The notes: a model not told the origin generated them from the letters alone. 64,000 bases of DNA from G965115915 sp965115915 (GCA_965115915.1 OZ220483.1:310001-374000), one strand, 5' to 3'. Positions 1-8,635 are shown, counted from the first letter of the stretch. Translations and numbers: made by a program.

Positions 1-2
1 TT

Positions 3-704
3 TCGGTCGGTTGGCTGTGCGTGACGCATTTTCTTTCCGGGGCGCGGCAGGTCTCTGCCGATGAATTGGAAGCGCAAAGACGCGCTGCCGCACAGGCCAG
101 GCTGGAGCAGAGCAGACATCAACTCATGGCGGGTCCGGTCGCCTTGCGGTTTGGCGAGACAATCCAGCATGTGTTGCGCAAAGTGCCTTTTTATGTGGAT
201 AACTGGCGGCTGCGTAATATCGTCTGTGACCTGAATGGCTGTGCACTGAGTTGGGCTGCCGATGCTGCTGTGTTGAGTACTCTGGCCCGGCGGCTGGATG
301 TCAGTGCCGCACGGTTACAGACCAACCTTGACGGGAATCTCGCCGTGTTGCAACTGCCGTATGCCGAGCTTGGACTGGACGCCACTGGGCGGTCTGTGGC
401 TGGTACGGAGACCGAGTTGGGGAAACGCCATGCGTTCATCGAGCTTTGCCAGCGTGTACGCGGATTCGGTGTCCACTGTGAATTGAACGAGCCGCAGCGA
501 CCCGCGTTTGAGGATGCCGAACTGTTGCCACCGCAGATGCTGTTCCAGAGTGGAGATTTCCGTGTGCAGGGCCGGTTGCCTGCGCTGCGCACGGGTTGTT
601 CCGAGCTATCCGTGCCGTGGATAAAGCCGCGGCGTATGCGCATCGATTTTTCCGACATGCAAAAGCCGCATTGGACACTGGAAGGACACTATGTGGTCAA
701 CTGA
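3..704 (+). CDS. pilO: PilO-like type IVb pilus accessory protein, 5' partial
   Basis: The frame is open to the left edge, so the gene begins upstream; GTG at 21 is only the first possible start inside the window. The visible part opens with a hydrophobic stretch (about six residues before position 21), then an Ala/Glu/Arg-rich coiled segment, then a globular C-terminal part of roughly 170 residues. This fits the C-terminal half of the PAP_PilO family, inner-membrane proteins of R64-type thin pili that help recruit the outer-membrane secretin complex. The call rests mainly on context: the gene overlaps a PilP-like gene by 14 bp and is followed in order by pilQ, pilR, pilS and pilV. Sequence similarity alone would be weak. 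Confidence 0.6.
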   Translation, partial: SVGWLCVTHFLSGARQVSADELEAQRRAAAQARLEQSRHQLMAGPVALRFGETIQHVLRKVPFYVDNWRLRNIVCDLNGCALSWAADAAVLSTLARRLDVSAARLQTNLDGNLAVLQLPYAELGLDATGRSVAGTETELGKRHAFIELCQRVRGFGVHCELNEPQRPAFEDAELLPPQMLFQSGDFRVQGRLPALRTGCSELSVPWIKPRRMRIDFSDMQKPHWTLEGHYVVN

Positions 705-1221
705 GCGTAATGCATGCCGGCGCCTGGCCGGACAAACACGTTGCGGATTGCTGTCAGTCCTGATCGTGTTGTCACTGGTCTGTCTTCCGGGCTGGGGTGA
801 GGATGACTATGCCAGCATCGAGCGGCGCAAGCAGCGTCTGGATCAACTCGAGGATCTGCTGAATATCCGCCGTGCCGAATTGGAACTGGAACGACTGCGT
901 ACAGAGCACGACAAGCTGCGTATTGCCGGTCCCACTGTCACCATCGATGCCCCGATCGAGCAGACCCCGCCAGCCGCTGCGAACCTTTCCGACTCGGTGC
1001 CTGCCCAGGCCCGCCTGATAGAGATATTCGATGAACTTGCGATCGTTGAACATGGTGGCAGTCGTCACGAGTTGCGCCGGGGCTCCAGCCTGCACGGCTG
1101 GAAGGTAAGTCTGGTTGGCCGTCGGCAGGTGCGACTGGTGCGTAATGGCAGCGTTCTGCAACTGCATTTCCAGCGCCGTATCCCTGTGGGTGTCCTCGAA
1201 CACGGTCGCGTGGACCGCTAG
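691..1221 (+). CDS. pilP: PilP-like type IVb pilus biogenesis protein
   Basis: A 176-residue protein beginning at ATG 691, overlapping the pilO end by 14 bp, which suggests translational coupling. Residues 20-36 form a hydrophobic signal segment (LLSVLIVLSLVCLPG). A charged coiled coil follows (about 42-75, rich in Leu, Glu and Arg), then a linker and a small C-terminal beta domain with the pattern G-x-x-L-x-G-W-x-V. This matches the architecture of R64 PilP: exported, coiled coil, then a short domain thought to contact other assembly proteins in the periplasm. The family is poorly conserved, so identification leans on gene order. Confidence 0.62.
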   Translation: MWSTERNACRRLAGQTRCGLLSVLIVLSLVCLPGWGEDDYASIERRKQRLDQLEDLLNIRRAELELERLRTEHDKLRIAGPTVTIDAPIEQTPPAAANLSDSVPAQARLIEIFDELAIVEHGGSRHELRRGSSLHGWKVSLVGRRQVRLVRNGSVLQLHFQRRIPVGVLEHGRVDR

Positions 1222-1246
1222 CTGGTGCACTAACGGATTTGCCAGC

Positions 1247-2869
1247 ATGCAAAAGTCGCTGACAACGCTGTCTGTGGTTCCACCCTGGAGCCGGGTGTTG
1301 ACCGTGCATGACGGCGAGGTACCGCTTAGTCGGTCGCGCCAGCAGTTTCTTATCGCCCTGGAACTGGAAGAAATGGAGTCGCGTCGCTGCATGATATTGG
1401 CTACCCCGGAGAAGCTGCTCAGTCCGGACGCGATGGATATCCACAGTCGGTTGCGTTCGTTGGGATACAGTCCGGATGATGTGGAAGCCGCCACCGGGGA
1501 ACTGATCGCCACGCTCTACAGCCAGTGGCGCGAACGGGAAGAAGGTAGCGGGTGGCAGATGGATAATACCGAAACCGAAGAGCATTTTGCCCATCTGGTG
1601 GCGGACGCGGACAAACGCGACGCATCGGACATCCACATCGTCTGCGGGCGTGGACAGGAGCAGGCCATGATCCGTCTGCGCATACATGGCCGGATGCTCG
1701 ATTATCAGAAACTTTCGACCGGGATGGCGCAACGCCTGTGTTCCTGTGCCTACAACTCCATCGCTGAGGACCGGGAGGTATCGTTCAATCCGGGAACCAC
1801 GCAGGATGCGAATATTGTATTGCGTATCAAGGGAGTGGAGTACCGATTGCGTTATTCGCACGCGCCCAATCATCCGCACGGTTTCCATGCCGCGATCCGT
1901 ATTCTGCACACGAACCGGGGTCGGCAGGATACCGATCTGCGAAAACTGGGATTCCTTCCAGGTCAGATCCGCCTGTTGGAGACCATGCTGCAACAACCGG
2001 ATGGCGCCATCATCATCGCCGGGACCACCGGTTCGGGCAAGAGCACTACCATCAGTGCCTTGCTCAGTTGGTTGTATCACAGGAGCCAGAAGCAACTCAA
2101 CATACTGACGGTCGAGGATCCACCGGAATACGATATTGATGGCGCGATACAATCGCCGGTGGTATGCAGTGAACGCGAGCGTGAACGTGGCAGGAATGAT
2201 TTCGGCAATATGGTTCGTGCCAGCATGCGACGCGACCCGGATGTACTGATGATCGGGGAGATCCGTGATCTGCAGACCGCGATCAGTTTCATACAAGCGG
2301 TACAGTCCGGGCACCTTTGCATAACCACATTGCATGCGCGAGACAGCTTCGCGATCCTCTCGCGTCTGGAGGGTTTGGGGGCGAATATGCCGACAAACCC
2401 GATCACCCGTTCCCTGTTGTGTGAGCCGGGCTTCATATCCGGTTTGCTTTACCAGCGCTTGTTGCCGGTGTTGTGCGATCATTGTGGATCCGCCGTGATG
2501 GAGGGCGGAATTCGCACACGCGGTTCTGGCTGTGAGCATTGCCGGGGGGGCATCGGTGGCCGTACGGTCTGTGCTCAGATCGTACGGCCGGACAGGGAAA
2601 TGCTGAATCTGATGCGTGAGTACAGGGATTTGGAGGCGCGACAATTATGGGAACGCCGCGGCGCGGAAGATCCGTTGCCGGTGGAACAGCGTGAGCATGG
2701 CCTGAGTGCCTGCGACACCGCGCTCCACAAGATGCGTCAGGGGCTGATCGCGGTGGAAGACATGCAAGCCTATTTTGGCTACCGGGACAGCGTTGGCACG
2801 GACAATGTCCATGCGTTGGATATCGCGGTTGTGGGCGGCGTGGGCAGGGGTTGTCGGGCGGAGGGCTGA
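1247..2869 (+). CDS. pilQ: PilQ-type pilus assembly ATPase (GspE/PilB/PilT superfamily)
   Basis: A 540-residue cytoplasmic secretion ATPase that would power pilin polymerisation. The Walker A motif GTTGSGKST lies at about residues 259-267. An Asp-box region follows, then a Walker B-type segment (DPDVLMIGEIRD) near residue 330 and the His-box (TLHARD). Two CxxC pairs (CDHC and CEHC) near residues 409-432 form the zinc-binding C-terminal element seen in assembly ATPases. ATG 1247 was chosen over the open frame from 1115 because the extra 44 residues overlap pilP and resemble no known N-terminus. The length agrees with plasmid R64 PilQ of about 520 residues. The gene ends 1 bp before the pilR start. 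Confidence 0.85.
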   Translation: MQKSLTTLSVVPPWSRVLTVHDGEVPLSRSRQQFLIALELEEMESRRCMILATPEKLLSPDAMDIHSRLRSLGYSPDDVEAATGELIATLYSQWREREEGSGWQMDNTETEEHFAHLVADADKRDASDIHIVCGRGQEQAMIRLRIHGRMLDYQKLSTGMAQRLCSCAYNSIAEDREVSFNPGTTQDANIVLRIKGVEYRLRYSHAPNHPHGFHAAIRILHTNRGRQDTDLRKLGFLPGQIRLLETMLQQPDGAIIIAGTTGSGKSTTISALLSWLYHRSQKQLNILTVEDPPEYDIDGAIQSPVVCSERERERGRNDFGNMVRASMRRDPDVLMIGEIRDLQTAISFIQAVQSGHLCITTLHARDSFAILSRLEGLGANMPTNPITRSLLCEPGFISGLLYQRLLPVLCDHCGSAVMEGGIRTRGSGCEHCRGGIGGRTVCAQIVRPDREMLNLMREYRDLEARQLWERRGAEDPLPVEQREHGLSACDTALHKMRQGLIAVEDMQAYFGYRDSVGTDNVHALDIAVVGGVGRGCRAEG

Positions 2870-2870
2870 T

Positions 2871-3938
2871 ATGCGTGAGGCTCTCAGGCTGGGACTGATA
2901 AAGTGGTTGTATCTGGGCCAGTCGGGCAGGGCTGAACTGTATCGCCGTCTGGCCTCGTTCAGCGCACAGGACATCCCACTCAAGGAGGCCATCAGTCGGA
3001 TACACCACCGCTATGTGGAACACCGCGATCTACGGCAGTGGATGACGCGGAGTTGGCTCAACCAGATCAAGGCCGGTTACGCCTTCTCCGACGCGCTGCA
3101 TGGCTGGGTGCCGACATCGGAGCAGTTGTTGCTGGATGCGGCGGTACGCTCGGGCAGTTTGCGGGATGGATTTGAACGTGCCGTCTGGCTGAGTGAAAAC
3201 GCTGCGCAGGTGCAACGCCGCATTCTCGCCGCGGTCAGTTATCCGATACTGGTGCTGGCCTTGCTGGTGGGCATTATCGTGTGGTTTTCGCTGTTCCTTA
3301 TTCCGGTCTTTGCCGAGGTGATCCCGCCGGAGGGATGGCAGGGTCAGGCGCGGGAACTGTATCAGCTATCGCAGTTTTTGACTCGGCACGGCATGCTCCT
3401 GCTGCTTGGCATGACGCTGACCTGCGTGGCCTTCGTCTGGTCGGTGCCAAACTGGGTCGGGCCGCTGCGTGCGTGGCTGGACCGCTGGCCCCCCTATGGA
3501 CTTTATCGCATATACCAGTCTGCGGTCTTTCTCGTCTCGTTATCTGCCATGGTGCGTGCCGGCATCCCGGTGTATGAGGCACTGATGAACATCCAGCGTG
3601 GCAGCAGCCGCTGGCTGCGGGAAAAAGTCTATCGCATGTGCGTCAGGCTGCGTACCGGCACCGACCCGGGACAGGCGATGCATTCTCCACTGTTTGATCG
3701 GGAGACGCTGGATGATCTGCACGTCTACGGGGTGTTGGATAATTTTGATGTGGCGATACAGGCCATGGGCGAGCGTATCATCGTCCAGTCGGTGCGTCGC
3801 GCCGAATTGTTGGGGAGGGCGCTCAATTATCTGTTGCTGATATTTTCTGGACTGTTTATCGCGTGGATGGTGGCGGCACTCTACAGTTTGCCGGAGGGTA
3901 TGAACAATGTATGGGAATCAGGGAATTCACTGTCCTGA
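2871..3938 (+). CDS. pilR: PilR-type inner-membrane pilus platform protein (GspF/TadC-like)
   Basis: A 355-residue polytopic membrane protein of the T2SF/GspF family, the inner-membrane platform that the assembly ATPase turns against. Two T2SF repeats are visible: residues about 20-140 and about 215-345. Hydrophobic segments lie near residues 125-147, 178-197 and 322-345. ATG 2871 follows the pilQ stop by one base, so the two are probably translated together. Frame-internal starts further upstream would sit inside pilQ. Family and position are clear; the exact role is inferred from the R64 and Tcp/Bfp systems. Confidence 0.85.
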   Translation: MREALRLGLIKWLYLGQSGRAELYRRLASFSAQDIPLKEAISRIHHRYVEHRDLRQWMTRSWLNQIKAGYAFSDALHGWVPTSEQLLLDAAVRSGSLRDGFERAVWLSENAAQVQRRILAAVSYPILVLALLVGIIVWFSLFLIPVFAEVIPPEGWQGQARELYQLSQFLTRHGMLLLLGMTLTCVAFVWSVPNWVGPLRAWLDRWPPYGLYRIYQSAVFLVSLSAMVRAGIPVYEALMNIQRGSSRWLREKVYRMCVRLRTGTDPGQAMHSPLFDRETLDDLHVYGVLDNFDVAIQAMGERIIVQSVRRAELLGRALNYLLLIFSGLFIAWMVAALYSLPEGMNNVWESGNSLS

Positions 3939-4035
3939 GCGCGGTCCACCCGCGGGACGTTTCCGTCTTATGCCATCCGGTGGGGCCAAGGGTCGCCGCA
4001 GGGAAAGTTCAACATATTGGAAAAGGAGACAGATT

Positions 4036-4575
4036 ATGCAGCATTATTGCAATGTAGTTCGGTGCCAGCGCGGTGTGACACTGATTGAGGCGATCATTTT
4101 TTTATCCATCCTGGCCGTTGTGCTGGGTGTGGTGCTCAGCAAGGCCGGCATCGCCTTGTCCAGTAATCGTGCCTCGCAGTCCATCGATGCCGCCCACGTT
4201 ATCGCTGCCAGCATCCGTTCCGCATATCAGATGCGCACGGACTACACTGGCCTGAACACCCGGGCCGTGATCAACGGTGGCATGGTCCCGGAGTTCATGG
4301 TGAGTGGAAACAAGATCAGTCATGCATGGGGTGGTGATGTGGTGATACGGGACAAGGACGAGTCGGGGGTAAATGGTTTTGAAATAGATTTTCAGAATGT
4401 GCCGGCGACGGACTGTTCCCGGTTTGTGAACGGGATTTCGGTGGGTTTCCAGAAGATCAGTGTTGGTAGCACGGTAGCCAAGCAGCTGACCGATACCGGG
4501 GCAAGTGACCCGGCGGTGGTTGGTACCGCCTGCGGCAGTACCGGACACAAAAAAGTCACGTTGTTTTCCTACTAG
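4036..4575 (+). CDS. pilS: PilS-type major prepilin (type IVb pilin)
   Basis: A 179-residue prepilin. ATG 4036 has an AAAGGAGAC ribosome binding site just upstream. A charged leader of about 17 residues ends in RG, followed by VTLIEAIIFLSILAVVLG: the expected prepilin peptidase site (after Gly), Glu at +5 of the mature chain and a roughly 20-residue hydrophobic helix. The long leader and non-Phe first mature residue are typical of type IVb pilins. Two Cys in the C-terminal third (NVPATDC and GTAC) can form the conserved disulfide loop. Its position between pilR and pilV matches the R64 order. No prepilin peptidase gene is present in the window, so processing must rely on one encoded elsewhere. 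Confidence 0.85.
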   Translation: MQHYCNVVRCQRGVTLIEAIIFLSILAVVLGVVLSKAGIALSSNRASQSIDAAHVIAASIRSAYQMRTDYTGLNTRAVINGGMVPEFMVSGNKISHAWGGDVVIRDKDESGVNGFEIDFQNVPATDCSRFVNGISVGFQKISVGSTVAKQLTDTGASDPAVVGTACGSTGHKKVTLFSY

Positions 4576-4580
4576 CCGCC

Positions 4581-5702
4581 ATGCGCCGTTGCAATTTGCA
4601 GGCCCGTCCTCGCACCGTGATTATGCGGACAGGTTGTGTACTGTCGTCTGTGGTCCGGGGTTTCACGCTGGTGGAACTGCTGGTGGTGTTGGGCATCATG
4701 GGCAGCATTGCCGTATGGCAGTTTCACAGGCAACTTCGGGATACCCTGTATGCCAGGGCCGCGGTCGCTGCCAGCCTGTTTGCCGACTACAACGAGGCGG
4801 TCGCCAGCCATATCCAGCATCACGGTACGACTACCCCGGTAGCCGTCCACACAGGCAGTGCTTGGCTCAAGGACCAGCATGGCTGTGCCAGCGGGAGTGG
4901 ACCCCATGACTGGTTGCCATGCGATTTCCCGGACGGACTGCCGTTCGGGCTGGCACTGGAGGCGCGCATCAGCAATGTGGCGGGGGTGGTAACAGCCAGT
5001 ATCCGTGCCGGCCCGGACGCTTTTGCCGTGGGTGGCAAGCCGCGGGCTGACCTGGCATCGTATATCGTTGCCCAGACCCTTGCCCGTTCCGCACAGAGCC
5101 CGGGGACGCTGCATGTGTTCCTGGATAGCGCCTCGGTGCTCAGCGCGACCATTTCCAACGCGGCCAGCGCCGACCGCTTCCTGCGTGTTGATGGCGGCAA
5201 TCAGATGCAGGCCGATCTCAGGCTGGGTGGCAATCGCCTGCTGGACGCTACAGGTCTGGAGTTTGGTGGTGGCACATTGCCGAGTGGCAATGTGCGGCTT
5301 GGCAATAGTCGCACCGGGACGCTGGAAGTCGTGGCGCCGTCGGGGACGAATCTGAGTGGCGGTCTGTCGGTGCAGGGCACCAGCCGCGCCAGCGACATGG
5401 TTATCACCACGCTCAACGGCGGTCAGGAACTCAGTTCCGGTGTGTACTTTGCCACGATTGCCGCACACAACGACCGGGTTGGCAAGCCGCGCTGTCCGCC
5501 GGGAAAGACGCCGCAGATATTTGTGTCGCCGGCGTTCTACAGTACCGATGGCATCGGCAAGATCATGGGCGCGGTACAGTCCGCCGCAGTGCATGCCGGC
5601 CCGAATGCGTGGCGCACCACGCTGCGTATATTGACTGACAGTGGCTGGATACAGCCGCATCGCGATTATGCTGGCAACCTGGTGTTCACCAAATGCGGCT
5701 GA
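4581..5702 (+). CDS. pilV: PilV-like minor pilin / tip adhesin without shufflon
   Basis: A 373-residue protein with a long leader and a pilin-like N-terminus: RG then FTLVELLVVLGIMG with Glu at +5. A large body with Gly/Ser/Thr-rich, beta-prone segments follows (about 190-290). The C-terminal 80 residues carry a Cys pair (KPRCPPGK and FTKCG at the very end), resembling the adhesive tip segment of PilV proteins. In R64 this tip is switched by a shufflon. Here the 3' end is a single fixed module: no sfx-like inverted repeats and no rci recombinase gene lie downstream. It starts 5 bp after pilS. Confidence is good for a large pilin-like protein and moderate for the PilV name. Confidence 0.72.
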   Translation: MRRCNLQARPRTVIMRTGCVLSSVVRGFTLVELLVVLGIMGSIAVWQFHRQLRDTLYARAAVAASLFADYNEAVASHIQHHGTTTPVAVHTGSAWLKDQHGCASGSGPHDWLPCDFPDGLPFGLALEARISNVAGVVTASIRAGPDAFAVGGKPRADLASYIVAQTLARSAQSPGTLHVFLDSASVLSATISNAASADRFLRVDGGNQMQADLRLGGNRLLDATGLEFGGGTLPSGNVRLGNSRTGTLEVVAPSGTNLSGGLSVQGTSRASDMVITTLNGGQELSSGVYFATIAAHNDRVGKPRCPPGKTPQIFVSPAFYSTDGIGKIMGAVQSAAVHAGPNAWRTTLRILTDSGWIQPHRDYAGNLVFTKCG

Positions 5703-5797
5703 TTGTCAACCGACACCCGGATTTGGCCGATGTTGCAGTCCCCGCTCTTGTCGACCTTCACCTATACAAGCAACCATACCTTACAGGGAGAGATACC

Positions 5798-6298
5798 ATG
5801 CGTCAGCAAATACCGTTCTACCGTTCAGTCGTACTTGTCTGCTTGTCCATGTTGGCGTTGTCTGTGGCGATGGCGAGGGACTCCGCGTCCATCAGCCTGC
5901 GCGATGTGCAAAACAGCGAGATCAGCAAACTGGGTGGCCTCACCGCGCTGACACCATACCAATTGCATCAGGCGCTGTTGGGTGCCGTTACCGCTCATAA
6001 TGGGAGCCGTGGGCTGAAAATCCGTGTCGCCTATCCGAAAGTATGGATATATCTGGATAACAACTTCTATGCGAACAAGGCCTGTGTACTGAATCCGAGC
6101 CGGAAATCGGCATACCTGGCATGTTTGATGAACGCGATTGGCGCATGGGGTTCACCGACGATCCGGCTTTTTTATGTCAATTTTCACCTTGAGGGGGTCC
6201 AGGTTCGGGAGTTCGAGACCGGGGCCGCTTACAGGTCGTTGTGCAGCAGTTGTTACAACCCTCCCCAGGAATTTTTTTTGTCATGGCGTCCGAGTTGA
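5798..6298 (+). CDS. Small exported protein of unknown function linked to the pilus cluster
   Basis: A 166-residue protein with a signal peptide: positively charged MRQQ start, hydrophobic VVLVCLSMLALSVAMA, probable cleavage after AMA near residue 26. ATG 5798 was chosen over the open frame from 5693 because a CAGGGAGAG ribosome site precedes it and the signal peptide starts there. The mature part has four Cys (ANKACVL, YLACLM and a CSSC pair near the C-terminus) and no motif I recognise. It is the last gene on this strand before a repeat-containing gap and starts 95 bp after pilV, so a role in the pilus (pilot, accessory or muralytic factor) is only inferred from position. It does not resemble R64 PilT or PilU. 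Confidence 0.6.
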   Translation: MRQQIPFYRSVVLVCLSMLALSVAMARDSASISLRDVQNSEISKLGGLTALTPYQLHQALLGAVTAHNGSRGLKIRVAYPKVWIYLDNNFYANKACVLNPSRKSAYLACLMNAIGAWGSPTIRLFYVNFHLEGVQVREFETGAAYRSLCSSCYNPPQEFFLSWRPS

Positions 6299-6471
6299 AA
6301 GGGAAAGGGTGACCGGGCAGGGGCCTTGTGTGGCAGCCAGTGGTTTTCCCTGCACTGGTGGTGGTGCCTGAGGTGGACGGGATACGCTTGTGCAAGTCGG
6401 GGTTGTCCGGGTTCTTCGGATACCTGTGAGGTACACAAGCCGCCGGCAAACATGGCCTGGGTGAGGCTCCA

Positions 6472-6576
6472 ATCACTCCCCCCGGGAGTCGCGGTGGCCG
6501 AGCCGCCAGGTGCCTGGCCTCTGCAATGGGGGGAGGCCAGGCCCCCACAGTCGCATTGTCGTGAACCCGCACAGGG
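6472..6576 (+). repeat. Dispersed structured intergenic repeat, copy A
   Basis: This copy lies in the 350-bp gap between the pilus cluster and yebC, which otherwise shows no gene. It begins ATCACTCC, contains a short hairpin (ACTCCC / GGGAGT), then a GCCGAGCCG segment, then a larger hairpin (CTGGCCTC pairing with GAGGCCAG) and ends with ATTGTCGTGAACCCGC. The same sequence of blocks occurs at 15073-15179 (+) and 61302-61445 (-). It lies 73 bp before the yebC start, in the same direction. A run of seven T follows closely (6582-6589), so it could also act as a terminator or attenuator. Confidence 0.7.
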
Positions 6577-6648
6577 ATGTGATTTTTTTCCCCGCTTTAT
6601 TTACAATCCGCTGCGGGCGGAGATATTCGGCCATCGATCGAGTGAAAT

Positions 6649-7392
6649 ATGGCAGGGCATAGCAAATGGGCCAATATCCAGCATCGCAAGGGCAGACAGG
6701 ATGCGAAACGGGGTAAGCTGTTCAGCAGGCTGATCCGTGAGATCACGGTTGCCAGTAACCTGGGTGGTGCTGATCCGGCCGGCAATCCGCGTCTGCGCAC
6801 GGCAATAGATAATGCCCTGTCCAGCAATATGAGCAAGGACACGATCAATCGTGCGATCCGGCGTGGCACGGGTGAAGACAGCGCTGCTGTGCCGGATGAA
6901 CTGCGTTACGAGGGCTATGGACCGGGTGGTGTGGCACTGATTATCGAGTGTATAAGCGATAACAGAAAACGTACCGTGGCCGAGGTACGCCATACACTGG
7001 GAAAACATGGCGGGAATCTGGGCGCCGAAGGCTGTGTGGCTTATCTGTTCAGGAAACGTGGCCTGATCACTTTTGGTGCGGATGTGGATCAGGACAGGCT
7101 CATGGAAACGGTATTGGAGACGAGCGCGGAGGATATGGTTCAGTATGATGACGGGGCGGAGGTGCTTACCGGTCCCGACACCCTGATGGATGTCAGGGCG
7201 CATCTGCTGGATGTCGGGCTGCGAATGGAACGAGCCGACGTCGTGATGCAGGCGGACTCGAAAGTGCGTCTGGATACCCTGAAGGCCGTGTCTCTGTTAC
7301 AGTTGCTGGATGCGTTGGAGGAGCTTGAGGATGTGCAGCAGGTATGGACCAACGCCGACATTCCGGATGAGGCAGTTGCGGCACTGGATTGA
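6649..7392 (+). CDS. yebC: YebC/PmpR family protein
   Basis: A 247-residue member of the YebC family, once annotated as transcription regulators and now also linked to relief of ribosome stalling at proline-rich stretches. The N-terminus (MAGHSKWANIQHRK, then KRGKLFSRLIREI) is the family signature. The family segment GYGPGGVALIIEC is near residue 90 and a Glu/Asp-rich tail ends the protein. Length equals the family norm. It heads the yebC-ruvC-ruvA-ruvB order common in gammaproteobacteria, with a 122-bp gap before ruvC. Repeat copy A lies just upstream and may carry its leader. Confidence 0.95.
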   Translation: MAGHSKWANIQHRKGRQDAKRGKLFSRLIREITVASNLGGADPAGNPRLRTAIDNALSSNMSKDTINRAIRRGTGEDSAAVPDELRYEGYGPGGVALIIECISDNRKRTVAEVRHTLGKHGGNLGAEGCVAYLFRKRGLITFGADVDQDRLMETVLETSAEDMVQYDDGAEVLTGPDTLMDVRAHLLDVGLRMERADVVMQADSKVRLDTLKAVSLLQLLDALEELEDVQQVWTNADIPDEAVAALD

Positions 7393-7514
7393 GTCGGGTC
7401 GTCTGGCAGGTGCGTGTTTGCCATTTGTGGCCTTGGTTCGGTGCTGGAACACCTGACCGTGGTCCTGCTGGTCAGTGTGACTGTGGCATTCTTCGCGGAT
7501 ATCGCTGGCGGGCC

Positions 7515-8033
7515 ATGATCCGTATCCTCGGTATTGACCCGGGTTCCATCTGCACCGGTTATGGGATCATCGACTATCAGGGTGGGCAGTACCGGCATGT
7601 CAGTCATGGGGTCATTGAGTTGGGGGAACGTGGATTGGCGCAGAAACTGTGCTGCATACATCGGGAACTGACGGAGTTGATCAACGAATTTCAGCCGGCC
7701 GAGCTGGGTGTGGAAAAGGTGTTCATGCACCGTAATGTGGATTCCGCGCTGAAGCTGGGTCAGGCCCGCGGTGCGGCGATTGCCGTGTGTGCCCTGCATG
7801 GGCTGGAGGTGTTCGAGTATGCCCCGACGCAGATAAAGCGCACTACTGTAGGTCGTGGCCGGGCCGGGAAACAGCAGGTGCAGCATATGATCAAGGTGCT
7901 GTTGAGTCTGCCGATGTCTCCGGCTACAGACGCCGCTGACGCGCTGGCGGTTGCGATCTGTCATGCCCACATGAATATGGCGCGGCTGCGGATGAGTGGC
8001 CTGCGTGAGTGCCGCAGTGAGGGCAGCGGATGA
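7515..8033 (+). CDS. ruvC: Crossover junction endodeoxyribonuclease RuvC
   Basis: A 172-residue Holliday-junction resolvase. The first acidic catalytic residue is in ILGIDPGS (Asp7), the second in GVEKVFMHRN, and the last pair in ATDAADALAVAICH near the C-terminus. Together they form the RNase H-like metal site. ATG 7515 was chosen because the 42 preceding in-frame residues have no family match and the fold begins directly with IRILGID. The stop overlaps the ruvA start (ATGA), which implies coupled translation of the resolvase with its branch-migration partners. Confidence 0.96.
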   Translation: MIRILGIDPGSICTGYGIIDYQGGQYRHVSHGVIELGERGLAQKLCCIHRELTELINEFQPAELGVEKVFMHRNVDSALKLGQARGAAIAVCALHGLEVFEYAPTQIKRTTVGRGRAGKQQVQHMIKVLLSLPMSPATDAADALAVAICHAHMNMARLRMSGLRECRSEGSG

Positions 8034-8635
8034 TCGGACAGCTTCGGGGCAGGCTGCTGTCAAAATCCCCACCACTGTTGATTTTGGATGTGAATGGTGT
8101 GGGCTATGAATTAGAGGCCCCGATGACCACGTTCTACAGTCTGCCCGAGGTGGGAGCGGAGGTTTTGCTGTACACCTGTCTGCTGGTACGCGAGGATGCC
8201 CAGTCACTGTATGGTTTTTCCAGCCCGCAGCAGAAGCGCTTGTTTCAGATGCTTATCCGCATCAGCGGTGTGGGGGCCAGGATGGCATTGGTGATCCTCT
8301 CCGGTATGGATGTGGATGCGTTCCATCAGTGCGTGAAGAACCGCGACCTGGGGCAGCTTAGCAGTCTGCCGGGGATAGGGAAAAAGACTGCTGAACGGCT
8401 GATCGTCGAAATGTATGATCGTCTCTCCGGGGAGCCTGCGGGCACTTCCGGTCTGTCTGCGGGGCATGAGGTGCAGGGGGTTGCCTCGGACAGCCCGGTC
8501 AGGGATGCGATAGCCGCACTGATCGCCCTGGGTTACAAGCCGCAGGAGGCGACCCGCCGGGTGCAGGCAATCGATGCCAGTGACATGAACAGTGAACAGA
8601 TCATCCGTGAGGCGTTGAAGGCCAGTGCCCGTTGA
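8030..8635 (+). CDS. ruvA: Holliday junction branch migration protein RuvA
   Basis: A 201-residue DNA-junction binding subunit that loads RuvB. It starts MIGQLRGRLL as in the family. The OB-fold N-terminal domain is followed by two helix-hairpin-helix motifs (ISGVGARMALVIL and LPGIGKKTAERLIVEM) and a C-terminal domain (RDAIAALIALGYKPQEA) that contacts RuvB. It overlaps ruvC by 4 bp and ruvB by 11 bp. No LexA-type operator was seen upstream of the ruv genes. Confidence 0.96.
   Translation: MIGQLRGRLLSKSPPLLILDVNGVGYELEAPMTTFYSLPEVGAEVLLYTCLLVREDAQSLYGFSSPQQKRLFQMLIRISGVGARMALVILSGMDVDAFHQCVKNRDLGQLSSLPGIGKKTAERLIVEMYDRLSGEPAGTSGLSAGHEVQGVASDSPVRDAIAALIALGYKPQEATRRVQAIDASDMNSEQIIREALKASAR

Noticed and set aside
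938..2644. 568-residue minus-strand frame opposite pilQ
   Set aside because: Shadow of the pilQ reading frame; no motif, no start signal, and pilQ has all its ATPase motifs.
5600..5797. Shufflon recombination sites at the pilV 3' end
   Set aside because: No repeated inverted 19-bp core and no recombinase gene downstream; PilV appears fixed.
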